The position numbers and the translations under genes are program-made. Shown piece by piece: positions 1 to 5,224 of a stretch of 5,224 bases of DNA. The notes below the pieces were generated by a model that saw only the letters and a list, made by a program, of their open reading frames with translations, was not told the origin of the DNA and did no database searches. Each line of letters starts with the position of its first letter. The first letter of the stretch is position 1. This DNA comes from Chloroflexota bacterium (GTDB lineage Bacteria > Chloroflexota > Limnocylindria > QHBO01). The stretch covers positions 1 to 5,224 of the forward strand of contig VBJP01000144.1 of NCBI GenBank assembly GCA_005880165.1, in the 5' to 3' direction.

Positions 1-1116
1 GACGGCCGGATCACCGACGACACGCGCATTCGCGCCAGCCTGCCCACCGTCCGCTATCTGCTGGAGCGCGGTGCCAGCGTGATTCTGGCCAGCCACCTCG
101 GCCGTCCCAAGGGCAAGGTCAACGATGCCCTCCGGCTCAAGCCCGTCGCGGATCGGCTGTCGCAGCTGCTGGGACGCTCGGTGCGCATGACCGGCGACGC
201 GCTCGGTCCCGGCGTGCACGACGCGATCGGCAAGCTCCGTCCCGGCGAGCTGATCCTGCTCGAGAACCTCCGCTTCCACGGGGACGAGGAAGCGAACGAT
301 CCCAAGTTCGCCAAGTCGTTGGCTGACTTGGCGGACCTGTACGTCGACGACGCATTCGGCTCCGCCCATCGCGCGCATGCCTCGACCGAGGGGATCACCC
401 ATTACCTTCCGAGCGTCGCCGGCCTTCTCCTCGAGCGCGAGGTGGAGTCCCTCTCCCGCCTCCTCCTGAAGCCGCCCCGGCCGTTCCACACCGTCATCGG
501 CGGCGCCAAGATCTCCGGCAAGCTCGAGGTGCTCGACGCGCTGCTGGCACGCTGCCAGGCGATCCTCGTCGGGGGCGGTATGGCGAACACCTTCCTGGCG
601 GCGAGAGGCCTGCCGCTCGGCAAGAGCCTGGTCGAGACCGAGCAGCTCGACAACGCGCGACGGATCGTGGCCGAGGCCCGTCGCAAACGCGTGCGGCTCA
701 TGCTGCCCACCGATGTGGTGGCTGCCGCTCAGGTCCACTACCGCGCGCAGCGCCAGGTCGTGGCCCTCGATGAGGTGCCCAAGGACTGGGTGGTGGTGGA
801 CATCGGTCCTCAGACGGTCGCTGCCTACACGGAGCACCTGGGCAAGGCGAGGACCATCTTCTGGAATGGACCGATGGGCATCTTCGAGATCGAGCCGTTC
901 GCCGAAGGCACCAACGCCATGGCCCGATTCCTCGCCGAGCGCAGCGCGGCCGGCGTGATCACCATCGTGGGCGGTGGGGACAGCGTTGCCGCCGTCGAGC
1001 GGCTCGGCCTGACCGACCGCATGACGCACGTCTCGACCGGCGGCGGGGCATCGCTCGAGTTCGTGGAAGGCAAGACGCTGCCCGGCGTGACCGCCCTGAA
1101 CGACCGCGAGGACTAG
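1..1116 (+). CDS. pgk: Phosphoglycerate kinase, 5'-truncated by the window edge
   Basis: Catalyses the reversible transfer of phosphate between 1,3-bisphosphoglycerate and ADP, giving 3-phosphoglycerate and ATP, in cytosolic glycolysis/gluconeogenesis. The frame is open from base 1 and gives 371 visible residues before TAG. The first residues read DGRITDDTRIRASLPT, normally about 20-25 residues into the family, so only the extreme N-terminus (start and the DFNVP motif) is missing. Seen in order: SHLGRP (about 31-36, substrate loop), LLENLRFH (about 86-93), YVDDAFGSAHRAHAST (about 114-129), then the C-domain with IGGAKISGK, VGGGMANTF, FWNGPMGIFE and the nucleotide-binding GGGDS plus STGGGAS near the end. 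The GTG at 79 is an internal valine, not the start, because conserved sequence continues upstream of it. Nothing looks broken. The gene is the first visible member of a tight cluster with eno, and its last codons carry the enolase ribosome-binding site. Confidence 0.97.
   Translation, partial: DGRITDDTRIRASLPTVRYLLERGASVILASHLGRPKGKVNDALRLKPVADRLSQLLGRSVRMTGDALGPGVHDAIGKLRPGELILLENLRFHGDEEANDPKFAKSLADLADLYVDDAFGSAHRAHASTEGITHYLPSVAGLLLEREVESLSRLLLKPPRPFHTVIGGAKISGKLEVLDALLARCQAILVGGGMANTFLAARGLPLGKSLVETEQLDNARRIVAEARRKRVRLMLPTDVVAAAQVHYRAQRQVVALDEVPKDWVVVDIGPQTVAAYTEHLGKARTIFWNGPMGIFEIEPFAEGTNAMARFLAERSAAGVITIVGGGDSVAAVERLGLTDRMTHVSTGGGASLEFVEGKTLPGVTALNDRED
1108..1112 (+). promoter_or_regulatory. 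Ribosome-binding site for eno, inside the end of pgk
   Basis: GAGGA lies 10 nt before the GTG at 1123 and overlaps the final Glu-Asp codons of pgk. It supports GTG as the enolase start and suggests that pgk and eno translation are coupled. The assignment comes from motif and spacing only. Confidence 0.6.
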
Positions 1117-1122
1117 GCGGCT

Positions 1123-2415
1123 GTGACGACGCTCATCGAGGAGGTCGCAGCGCGGGAGGTCCTCGACTCACGCGGCAACCCCACCGTCGAGGTCGAGGTC
1201 TTCCTGGACGGTGGCGCGGTCGGATCGGCGATCGTACCATCCGGTGCCTCGACCGGTGCTCACGAGGCCGTGGAGCTGCGCGACGGCGACGCGGCGCGCT
1301 ACGCCGGCAAGGGCGTGCTCAACGCCGTCCGCAACGTCAACCAGACGATCCGGCCCGAGCTGATCGGCAGCGATGCGGTCGACCAGGTGAGCGTCGACCG
1401 GATGCTGATCGACCTGGACGGGACGCCGAACAAGGGCAAGCTGGGGGCCAACGCGCTGCTTGGCGTGTCAATGGCCGTGGCGCATGCCGCCGCAGACGCG
1501 GTCGAGCTGCCGCTCTATCGCTACCTGGGCGGGGCGGGCGCGCGGCGGCTCCCGCTCCCGCTGGTCAATATCCTGAACGGCGGCAAGCACGCCCTAGATT
1601 CGACGGACTTCCAGGAATTCATGATTGCGCCGCTCGGCGCGCCCTCCTTCCGGGAAGCGCTCCGCTGGGCTGCGGAGATCTTCCACGCGCTGGGCGCCCT
1701 GCTTCACGAGCGCGGGTTCGTCACCACCGTCGGCGACGAAGGCGGCTACGCGCCCAGCCTCGCCAGCAACGAGGCCGCCATCGAGCTCGTGCTGGAGGCG
1801 ATCACCCGCGCCGGCTACGCACCCGGCGAGCAAGTCGCCATCGCCCTCGACCCAGCCACGACCGAGCTCTTCGCGGAGGATCGATACGCGCTCGGCAAGG
1901 AGGACCGCGTGCTGACCACCGACCAGCTCGTCGACTTCTGGGCCGATTGGGTCGAGCGCTATCCGATCGTCAGCCTGGAGGACGGGCTGGCGGAAGACGA
2001 CTGGGCAGGCTGGCGGTCGCTCACGGCCCGGCTCGGCGATCGCGTGCAGCTGGTAGGGGACGATCTGCTCGTCACCAACACGCAGCGCCTGGGGCGCGCC
2101 ATCCGGGAACGCGCCGCGAACGCGATCCTCATCAAGCTCAACCAGATCGGCACGGTGACCGAGACGATCGAGGCCATCGAGATGGCCGCCGGCGCCGGTT
2201 GGCGGAGCGTGATCAGCCATCGGTCCGGCGAAACGGAGGACACCACCATCGCCGACCTGGCGGTGGCGCTCAACACGGGTCAGATCAAGACAGGCTCCAT
2301 CAGCCGCTCCGAGCGGATCGCCAAGTACAACCGCCTGCTGCGGATCGAGGAAGAGCTCGGCGAGGCTGCCGAGTACGCGGGGCGGACTGCCTTCCAGGCG
2401 TTGGCTGACGACTGA
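1123..2415 (+). CDS. eno: Enolase (phosphopyruvate hydratase)
   Basis: Cytosolic Mg-dependent enzyme that interconverts 2-phosphoglycerate and phosphoenolpyruvate; in many bacteria it also associates with the RNA degradosome. The protein has 430 residues, the usual family length. The GTG start gives the canonical N-terminus with REVLDSRGNPTVEVEV and is preceded by GAGGA. Visible motifs: the mobile loop PSGASTGAHEA; GGKHA (His156) and DFQEFMIAP (Glu165); GDEGGYAPS with catalytic Glu206; metal ligands Asp243 (ALDPA), Glu286 (SLEDG) and Asp313 (GDDL); catalytic base Lys338 (LIKLNQ); His366 in SHRSGETEDT; and the C-terminal GSISRSERIAKYNRLLRIE. Residue numbers are counted here and roles come from family knowledge. 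All key residues are present, so it should be active. It starts 6 nt after pgk with no triose-phosphate isomerase gene between them, and ends 3 nt before the methyltransferase. Confidence 0.98.
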   Translation: MTTLIEEVAAREVLDSRGNPTVEVEVFLDGGAVGSAIVPSGASTGAHEAVELRDGDAARYAGKGVLNAVRNVNQTIRPELIGSDAVDQVSVDRMLIDLDGTPNKGKLGANALLGVSMAVAHAAADAVELPLYRYLGGAGARRLPLPLVNILNGGKHALDSTDFQEFMIAPLGAPSFREALRWAAEIFHALGALLHERGFVTTVGDEGGYAPSLASNEAAIELVLEAITRAGYAPGEQVAIALDPATTELFAEDRYALGKEDRVLTTDQLVDFWADWVERYPIVSLEDGLAEDDWAGWRSLTARLGDRVQLVGDDLLVTNTQRLGRAIRERAANAILIKLNQIGTVTETIEAIEMAAGAGWRSVISHRSGETEDTTIADLAVALNTGQIKTGSISRSERIAKYNRLLRIEEELGEAAEYAGRTAFQALADD

Positions 2416-2418
2416 CCG

Positions 2419-3189
2419 ATGGATCGGGAGTTGTTGAGGGAGCACGAGGCCCGGAATCGCGACTTCTGGAATGGGCAGTCAGACGAATACCAGCAGGAGC
2501 ACGGCGCTCAGCTCGCGGTCCGCGGCGCCGCCTGGGGGATCTGGCAGATTCCGGAGGATGAGGTCCAGGCCCTCGGCTCAGTGACCGGGCGTGACGTGAT
2601 CGAGCTCGGCTGCGGCGCCGCACAGTGGTCGATCGCACTGGCTCGGCGCGGCGCGCGGCCGGTGGGCGTCGACCTGTCGGAGACTCAGCTGGCGCACGCG
2701 CGACGGCTGATGACCGAGGCCGGGGTCGAGTTCCCCCTGATCCACGCCAGCGCCGAGGCCATCCTGCCGGACGCCGGCTTCGACGTGGCCTTCTGCGACC
2801 ACGGCGCCTTCACCTTCGCCGATCCGTACCGGACCGTCCCGGAGGCCGCTCGGCTGCTGCGCGGCGGTGGGTTGCTCGCGTTCAACATGACCACGCCCCT
2901 GGTCGAGCTCTGCTGGCCGCCCGAGGCGGACGAGGTGACAGAGCGCCTCTCGATCGACTACTTCGGCCTCCACGAGGTCCCGACCGGCGGGACCGACCAC
3001 GTCGAGTTCAACCTGCCGTACGGAGAGTGGATTCGGCTCTTTCGATCCAACGGCTTCGCGGTCGAGGATCTCATCGAGCTGAGACCGCCACCGGATGCCG
3101 TGAGCAGCTATCGGACACCGGTTGCACGCGACTGGGCGCGGCGCTGGCCAATGGAGCACATCTGGAAGGCGCGACGCCTGCCCAGATAA
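2419..3189 (+). CDS. Class I SAM-dependent methyltransferase, substrate unknown
   Basis: Predicted soluble 256-residue methyltransferase with a Rossmann fold of the Methyltransf_11/25 type. Motif I is VIELGCGAAQWS (about residues 60-71), followed by VGVDLSETQLAHARR, in which the acidic Asp85 should bind the SAM ribose. A motif IV-like strand FDVAFCDHGAF (about 121-131) and EAARLLRGGGLLAFN follow, as in this superfamily. The N-terminal segment has a WN...EYQ...H pattern and WGIWQIPE, and the C-terminus ends in a Trp/Arg-rich stretch (RDWARRWPMEHIWKARR). No metal or nucleic-acid-binding domain is evident and no substrate can be named. The ATG lies 3 nt after the eno stop without a clear Shine-Dalgarno, which fits translational coupling to eno. 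In-frame TTG codons at 2431 and 2434 are weaker alternatives. It is convergent with rpsT, 5 nt away. Confidence 0.9.
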   Translation: MDRELLREHEARNRDFWNGQSDEYQQEHGAQLAVRGAAWGIWQIPEDEVQALGSVTGRDVIELGCGAAQWSIALARRGARPVGVDLSETQLAHARRLMTEAGVEFPLIHASAEAILPDAGFDVAFCDHGAFTFADPYRTVPEAARLLRGGGLLAFNMTTPLVELCWPPEADEVTERLSIDYFGLHEVPTGGTDHVEFNLPYGEWIRLFRSNGFAVEDLIELRPPPDAVSSYRTPVARDWARRWPMEHIWKARRLPR

Positions 3190-3202
3190 GGCGACTAGCC
3201 TT
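3188..3202. terminator. Possible weak bidirectional hairpin spanning the two convergent stop codons
   Basis: AAGGC (3188-3192) and GCCTT (3198-3202) form a perfect 5-bp stem around a 5-nt loop, spanning the methyltransferase stop and the rpsT stop. It is the only symmetric element I see at this convergent junction. The stem is short and lacks a true T-tract; it is followed only by pyrimidine-rich TTCCTC on one side and TTATCT on the other. It may be a weak terminator or chance. Confidence 0.25.
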
Positions 3203-3707
3203 CCTCGCTCTCCTCGGTCTTGGCCCGGCGCTTGGCGGCGCTCGCCTCGCGTGAGGCACGCGTGACGGCGACCTTCGCCTTGCCGGCCGCGGTGCGCGGC
3301 CGGTCCGCGGCCTTGCCGGCGGCGGCCTTGCTCGCCTTCGCCGCGGCCACGCGCTTGCGCTGCGCGGTCTTGGAGGCGGTCGTCTTGCGCTTGGGTCCCG
3401 CGTCGGCTGCCTCGAACAGGTGCGCGGCATTGACCTTGGCCATCAGCCGGCTCTTGCGGCGTGCCGCGTTGTTGCGATGGATGATGCCCTTCTCGGCCGC
3501 CTTGTCGAGGGCGGTGATTGCAGAGCTCACCGCCTCTGCGGCATCGCCCTCGTCGCGGCCGAGCGCGATGTTCGAGGCGTGCTGCACGAGGGTCTTGGCC
3601 GCGCTCCGCGTGCGGCGGTTCACCGCCCGGCGGCGCAGCGCCTGGCGGACCCGCTTCAGGGCCTGCGGCGTGCGTGCGCCCTTCCAGATTCGAGCCTTAC
3701 GTGCCAC
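3195..3707 (-). CDS. rpsT: 30S ribosomal protein S20 with long Lys/Ala-rich C-terminal extension
   Basis: Binds 16S rRNA in the 30S subunit body. Starting at the GTG at 3707 the protein has 170 residues, against about 85-95 for a typical S20. The core (about 1-101) is a basic helical bundle; the most diagnostic stretch is ALDKAAEKGIIHRNNAARRK (about 66-85), matching the family's D-AA-KG-IHKN-AARHK signature, followed by SRLMAKVNAA. The N-terminus (MARKARIWKGARTPQALKRV) is more divergent. Residues 102-170 form a low-complexity tail, with 21 Ala and 20 Lys/Arg in 69 residues, ending in acidic EESEEG; it resembles histone H1-like tails. GTG is preferred because the open frame upstream (to an ATG at 3860) crosses the predicted promoter and leader and is not S20-like. 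The Shine-Dalgarno is imperfect: GAGAGGA lies 14 nt upstream, or AGAGAA 3 nt upstream. No partner gene is adjacent on this strand. Confidence 0.88.
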   Translation of the reverse strand: MARKARIWKGARTPQALKRVRQALRRRAVNRRTRSAAKTLVQHASNIALGRDEGDAAEAVSSAITALDKAAEKGIIHRNNAARRKSRLMAKVNAAHLFEAADAGPKRKTTASKTAQRKRVAAAKASKAAAGKAADRPRTAAGKAKVAVTRASREASAAKRRAKTEESEEG

Positions 3708-3751
3708 GAGTTCTCTATCGGTCCTCTCGAGGAAGGTGGGGGACAGACACA

Positions 3752-3770
3752 GCGCCGCCTGAGGCGGCGC
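3752..3770 (-). promoter_or_regulatory. Perfect GC-rich hairpin in the rpsT 5' leader
   Basis: GCGCCGCCTGAGGCGGCGC (plus strand) is a perfect 9+1+9 palindrome. In the rpsT transcript it would fold as an 8-bp all-G/C stem with a UCA loop, starting only a few bases after the predicted transcription start and ending 44 nt before the GTG. A further GGCGGCG copy at 3774-3780 could form a competing pairing if transcribed. No T-tract follows, so it does not look like an intrinsic terminator. It may be a 5' stabilising structure, an autoregulatory site for S20, or a protein-binding DNA palindrome. The symmetry is seen; the function is inferred. Confidence 0.5.
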
Positions 3771-3781
3771 TTCGGCGGCGG

Positions 3782-3811
3782 AGTATAGCACCGCAGCAGG
3801 GCTCTGCCCAA
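3782..3811 (-). promoter_or_regulatory. Predicted sigma70-type promoter for rpsT
   Basis: Read on the minus strand, TATACT (3787-3782) is a 5/6 match to the -10 consensus and is preceded by TGC, giving an extended -10 (TGn). TTGGGC (3811-3806) is a weak -35 with an 18-bp spacer. Transcription would begin near 3776-3773, giving a leader of about 65-70 nt. The extended -10 can compensate for the poor -35. Confidence 0.5.
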
Positions 3812-3834
3812 TCGGGATCAGGACCTTTCGCCGC

Positions 3835-3863
3835 TCGACAGCGCGCATCGGCTCGGTCACAAT
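3835..3863 (+). promoter_or_regulatory. Predicted sigma70-type promoter for the VanW-family gene
   Basis: TCGACA (3835-3840, 5/6 match to TTGACA) and CACAAT (3858-3863, 4/6 match to TATAAT) are separated by exactly 17 bp. The predicted start is near 3870, which would leave a leader of about 80 nt before the TTG at 3951. It lies back to back with the rpsT promoter, 23 bp between the two -35 boxes. Such matches can occur by chance, so confidence is moderate to low. Confidence 0.4.
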
Positions 3864-3885
3864 CCTGCAACGTTCCTCGACTCCC

Positions 3886-3908
3886 GAGCGTCGACTGAGG
3901 AGCGTCGA
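3886..3908 (+). repeat. Pair of 9-bp direct repeats in the VanW-gene leader
   Basis: GAGCGTCGA occurs at 3886-3894 and again at 3900-3908, 14 bp start to start, downstream of the predicted promoter. A regulator binding there could act as a roadblock, but the 14-bp period is not a whole helical turn and the repeat is short. A TCGAC/GTCGA pairing (3877-3881 with 3890-3894) overlaps it. No function can be assigned. Confidence 0.3.
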
Positions 3909-3941
3909 AGGTCGGATCTCTTCGCCCCCCGTCGTGCCCGC

Positions 3942-3946
3942 AGGAA
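3942..3946 (+). promoter_or_regulatory. Ribosome-binding site deciding a TTG start
   Basis: AGGAA lies 4 nt before the TTG at 3951. No in-frame ATG or GTG lies upstream as far as about 3855, so this site is the main reason for choosing TTG over the GTG at 4005. Confidence 0.5.
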
Positions 3947-3950
3947 CCCA

Positions 3951-5224
3951 TTGAGCTCAATCGCAAGCGCCCGCAGCCCAACGCGCACCGTCGACCTCGC
4001 CGGAGTGCGATCGTTCCTGCTCGGGTTCTCGAGCACGCTCATCCTCGCCGTGCTCGTGGCCGTCGGCGCGGCGTTGGCCATCGGGATGGCCAACGAGGGG
4101 CGCGTTCTCCCGGGCGTACGAGTGGGCGGCGTCCCGGTCGGCGGCCTGGAGCGTAGCGCCGCAGAGGCCAGGCTTCGCGCGGCGCTGCCCGCACTTCCCG
4201 ACGCCACAGCCACCCTGAGCGTGGGAGGCGACGCCACGCCGGTGCGGCTCACCGATCTGGGGCGCTCGTATGACCCGGCGGCCATGGCCGATGCAGCCTT
4301 CGCCGCTGGCCGCGCCGAGAACCCCGCGCTTCTGGTTCTTGTGCGCCTGCGGGATGCGTTGAGCGGGACGCAGCTGCCGCTCATCGTGCGCGAGTACGAC
4401 CCTGCGCAGCTCGACTGGCTCGCGCTCAACGTGGTCCTCGCCCACAGTCGGGAGCCGATCGATGCCGCAATCAAGCGCGGAGCGGCCGGCACATTCACCG
4501 TGGTCGCTGCAAGGGTCGGCAGCCATCTCGATGCGAGCCAGGTTCGCCAGGCGATCAGCACCGCGCTCGCCGCCAGCCCCGGGCGGGACATTCAGGTCGA
4601 GATTCCGTTCACGTCGCGCGCTCCACGAATCACCACCGAGATGGCGCAGACGGCTGCGGCGACCGCGCGGGCGATGAGCGGCACGCCGATCCGCTTCATC
4701 GAGGGCAAGGATCGCTTCACCTTCAGCTCCGCCCAGCTGGCTGCGTTGATGACCATCGGCTTCGACGCGAGCGGTAGCTACCGAGCCACAGTGAATCCCC
4801 TGGCCGTACATGGCGCGATTGCCGCGCTGGCCAAGCACGTCGATCGCAGGGCGGTCGATGCGAGCTACCGCTGGGGCGCGCGATACGAGGTCGTGCCATC
4901 GGTCACCGGCCGCAAGCTGAACCAGCCCGCCACGGTGACCATGCTCCTCACGACGCTCCAGGCCCGCGCGGACGGCACCGGCTCCGCGGCCAACCTCAAG
5001 CTTCCGGTCAGCGTGACGCAACCCCACTTCACGACCGCGTCCGCGCAGGCCACGGTGGGCAACATCGTCCGCATCGGGACCTGGACGACCTACTACTTCC
5101 CGGGCGTGTCGAACGGATTCGGCGCGAACATCACGATCCCGGCGCAGGCCCTGGACGGCAAGGTGATCGCCCCGGGCGCCACCTTCGACTTCTGGCGAGA
5201 CATCGGTCCCGTGACCGTCGAGCG
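3951..5224 (+). CDS. VanW-family membrane-anchored cell-envelope protein (YoaR-like), 3' end beyond the window
   Basis: 424 residues are visible; the frame stays open to the window edge. A short cytoplasmic N-terminus is followed by one hydrophobic helix (about residues 22-47, FLLGFSSTLILAVLVAVG), so the rest is probably extracytoplasmic. Next comes VLPGVRVGGVPVGGLERSAAEARL (split here: VLPGVRVGGVPVGG at about 52-65, then LERSAAEARL), the usual opening of YoaR-like proteins. Repeated PG_binding_4-like (putative peptidoglycan-binding) segments follow to about 360; one carries FTVVAARVGSHLDASQV and ends near APRITTEM. The VanW domain begins about 370: TTYYFPG, NGFGANITIPAQALDG, then VIAPGATFDFWRDIGPVT. 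VanW proteins occur in some vancomycin-resistance clusters but most are chromosomal with no proven biochemical role, so no resistance should be inferred. The TTG start has AGGAA upstream; GTG at 4005 (codon 19) is an alternative. Divergent from rpsT. Confidence 0.85.
   Translation, partial: MSSIASARSPTRTVDLAGVRSFLLGFSSTLILAVLVAVGAALAIGMANEGRVLPGVRVGGVPVGGLERSAAEARLRAALPALPDATATLSVGGDATPVRLTDLGRSYDPAAMADAAFAAGRAENPALLVLVRLRDALSGTQLPLIVREYDPAQLDWLALNVVLAHSREPIDAAIKRGAAGTFTVVAARVGSHLDASQVRQAISTALAASPGRDIQVEIPFTSRAPRITTEMAQTAAATARAMSGTPIRFIEGKDRFTFSSAQLAALMTIGFDASGSYRATVNPLAVHGAIAALAKHVDRRAVDASYRWGARYEVVPSVTGRKLNQPATVTMLLTTLQARADGTGSAANLKLPVSVTQPHFTTASAQATVGNIVRIGTWTTYYFPGVSNGFGANITIPAQALDGKVIAPGATFDFWRDIGPVTVE

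Noticed and set aside
79..81. GTG at 79 as the pgk start
   Set aside because: Conserved PGK sequence (DGRITDDTRIRASLPT) is read in frame upstream to base 1, so the true start is outside the window.
1594..2445. 283-codon open frame on the minus strand opposite enolase
   Set aside because: It lies wholly antisense to an intact enolase with all catalytic residues. Its translation resembles no family I know, and long antisense frames are common in GC-rich genes.
2625..3254. 209-codon plus-strand frame overlapping the methyltransferase
   Set aside because: It is an out-of-frame, Arg/Gly-rich shadow of the methyltransferase, which carries clear SAM-binding motifs.
3752..3770. The GC-rich palindrome as an intrinsic terminator
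   Set aside because: No T-tract follows on either strand, and no gene ends just upstream of it on either strand.
3708..3860. N-terminal extension of rpsT to an ATG at 3860
   Set aside because: The 51 added residues are not S20-like, and the segment contains the predicted promoter and leader hairpin. The GTG at 3707 gives a sensible start.
3957..5027. Long minus-strand open frames opposite the VanW-family gene (356 codons here, and 244 codons at 3857-4591)
   Set aside because: The plus frame encodes a transmembrane helix, YoaR-like repeats and a VanW domain in order. The minus products are low-complexity and rich in Arg, Ala and Gly with no recognisable domain.
3951..5224. VanW homology as a vancomycin-resistance determinant
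   Set aside because: No vanR, vanS, vanH, vanA or vanX-like genes are nearby, and VanW-domain proteins are widespread chromosomal proteins without proven resistance function.

Overview
This is a high-GC bacterial window, about two-thirds G+C by eye. It carries mostly core genes and no sign of mobile DNA, CRISPR arrays, or tRNA or rRNA genes. Protein style suggests a Chloroflexota (Limnocylindria-like) or actinobacterial-type genome. The main hints are the FGANI...FDFW variant of the VanW domain, a divergent S20 with a long Lys/Ala-rich tail, and GTG/TTG starts. This placement is an inference from memory of the families and is not proven by the sequence.

Left half, plus strand (1-3189): a tight co-directional cluster. 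The 3' part of phosphoglycerate kinase (pgk; its start lies before the window) is followed after 6 nt by a complete enolase (eno, GTG start). After another 3 nt comes a complete class I SAM-dependent methyltransferase of unknown substrate. The spacing implies one transcript with coupled translation. Pgk and eno catalyse two steps of lower glycolysis/gluconeogenesis. The methyltransferase has no evident metabolic link to them.

Middle, minus strand (3195-3707): ribosomal protein S20 (rpsT), convergent with the methyltransferase, with only 5 nt between the stop codons. It has a recognisable S20 core plus a basic, alanine-rich C-terminal tail of about 69 residues. A plausible extended -10 promoter and a perfect GC-rich hairpin lie in its leader.

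Right part, plus strand (3951 to the window end): the 5' part of a membrane-anchored VanW/YoaR-type cell-envelope protein, running off the edge. It is transcribed divergently from rpsT. The 243-bp gap between them holds two back-to-back predicted sigma70-type promoters, the rpsT leader hairpin and a short direct repeat.

I found no convincing new multi-gene system. The most unusual items are the S20 tail, the rpsT leader palindrome and the methyltransferase attached to the glycolytic pair.
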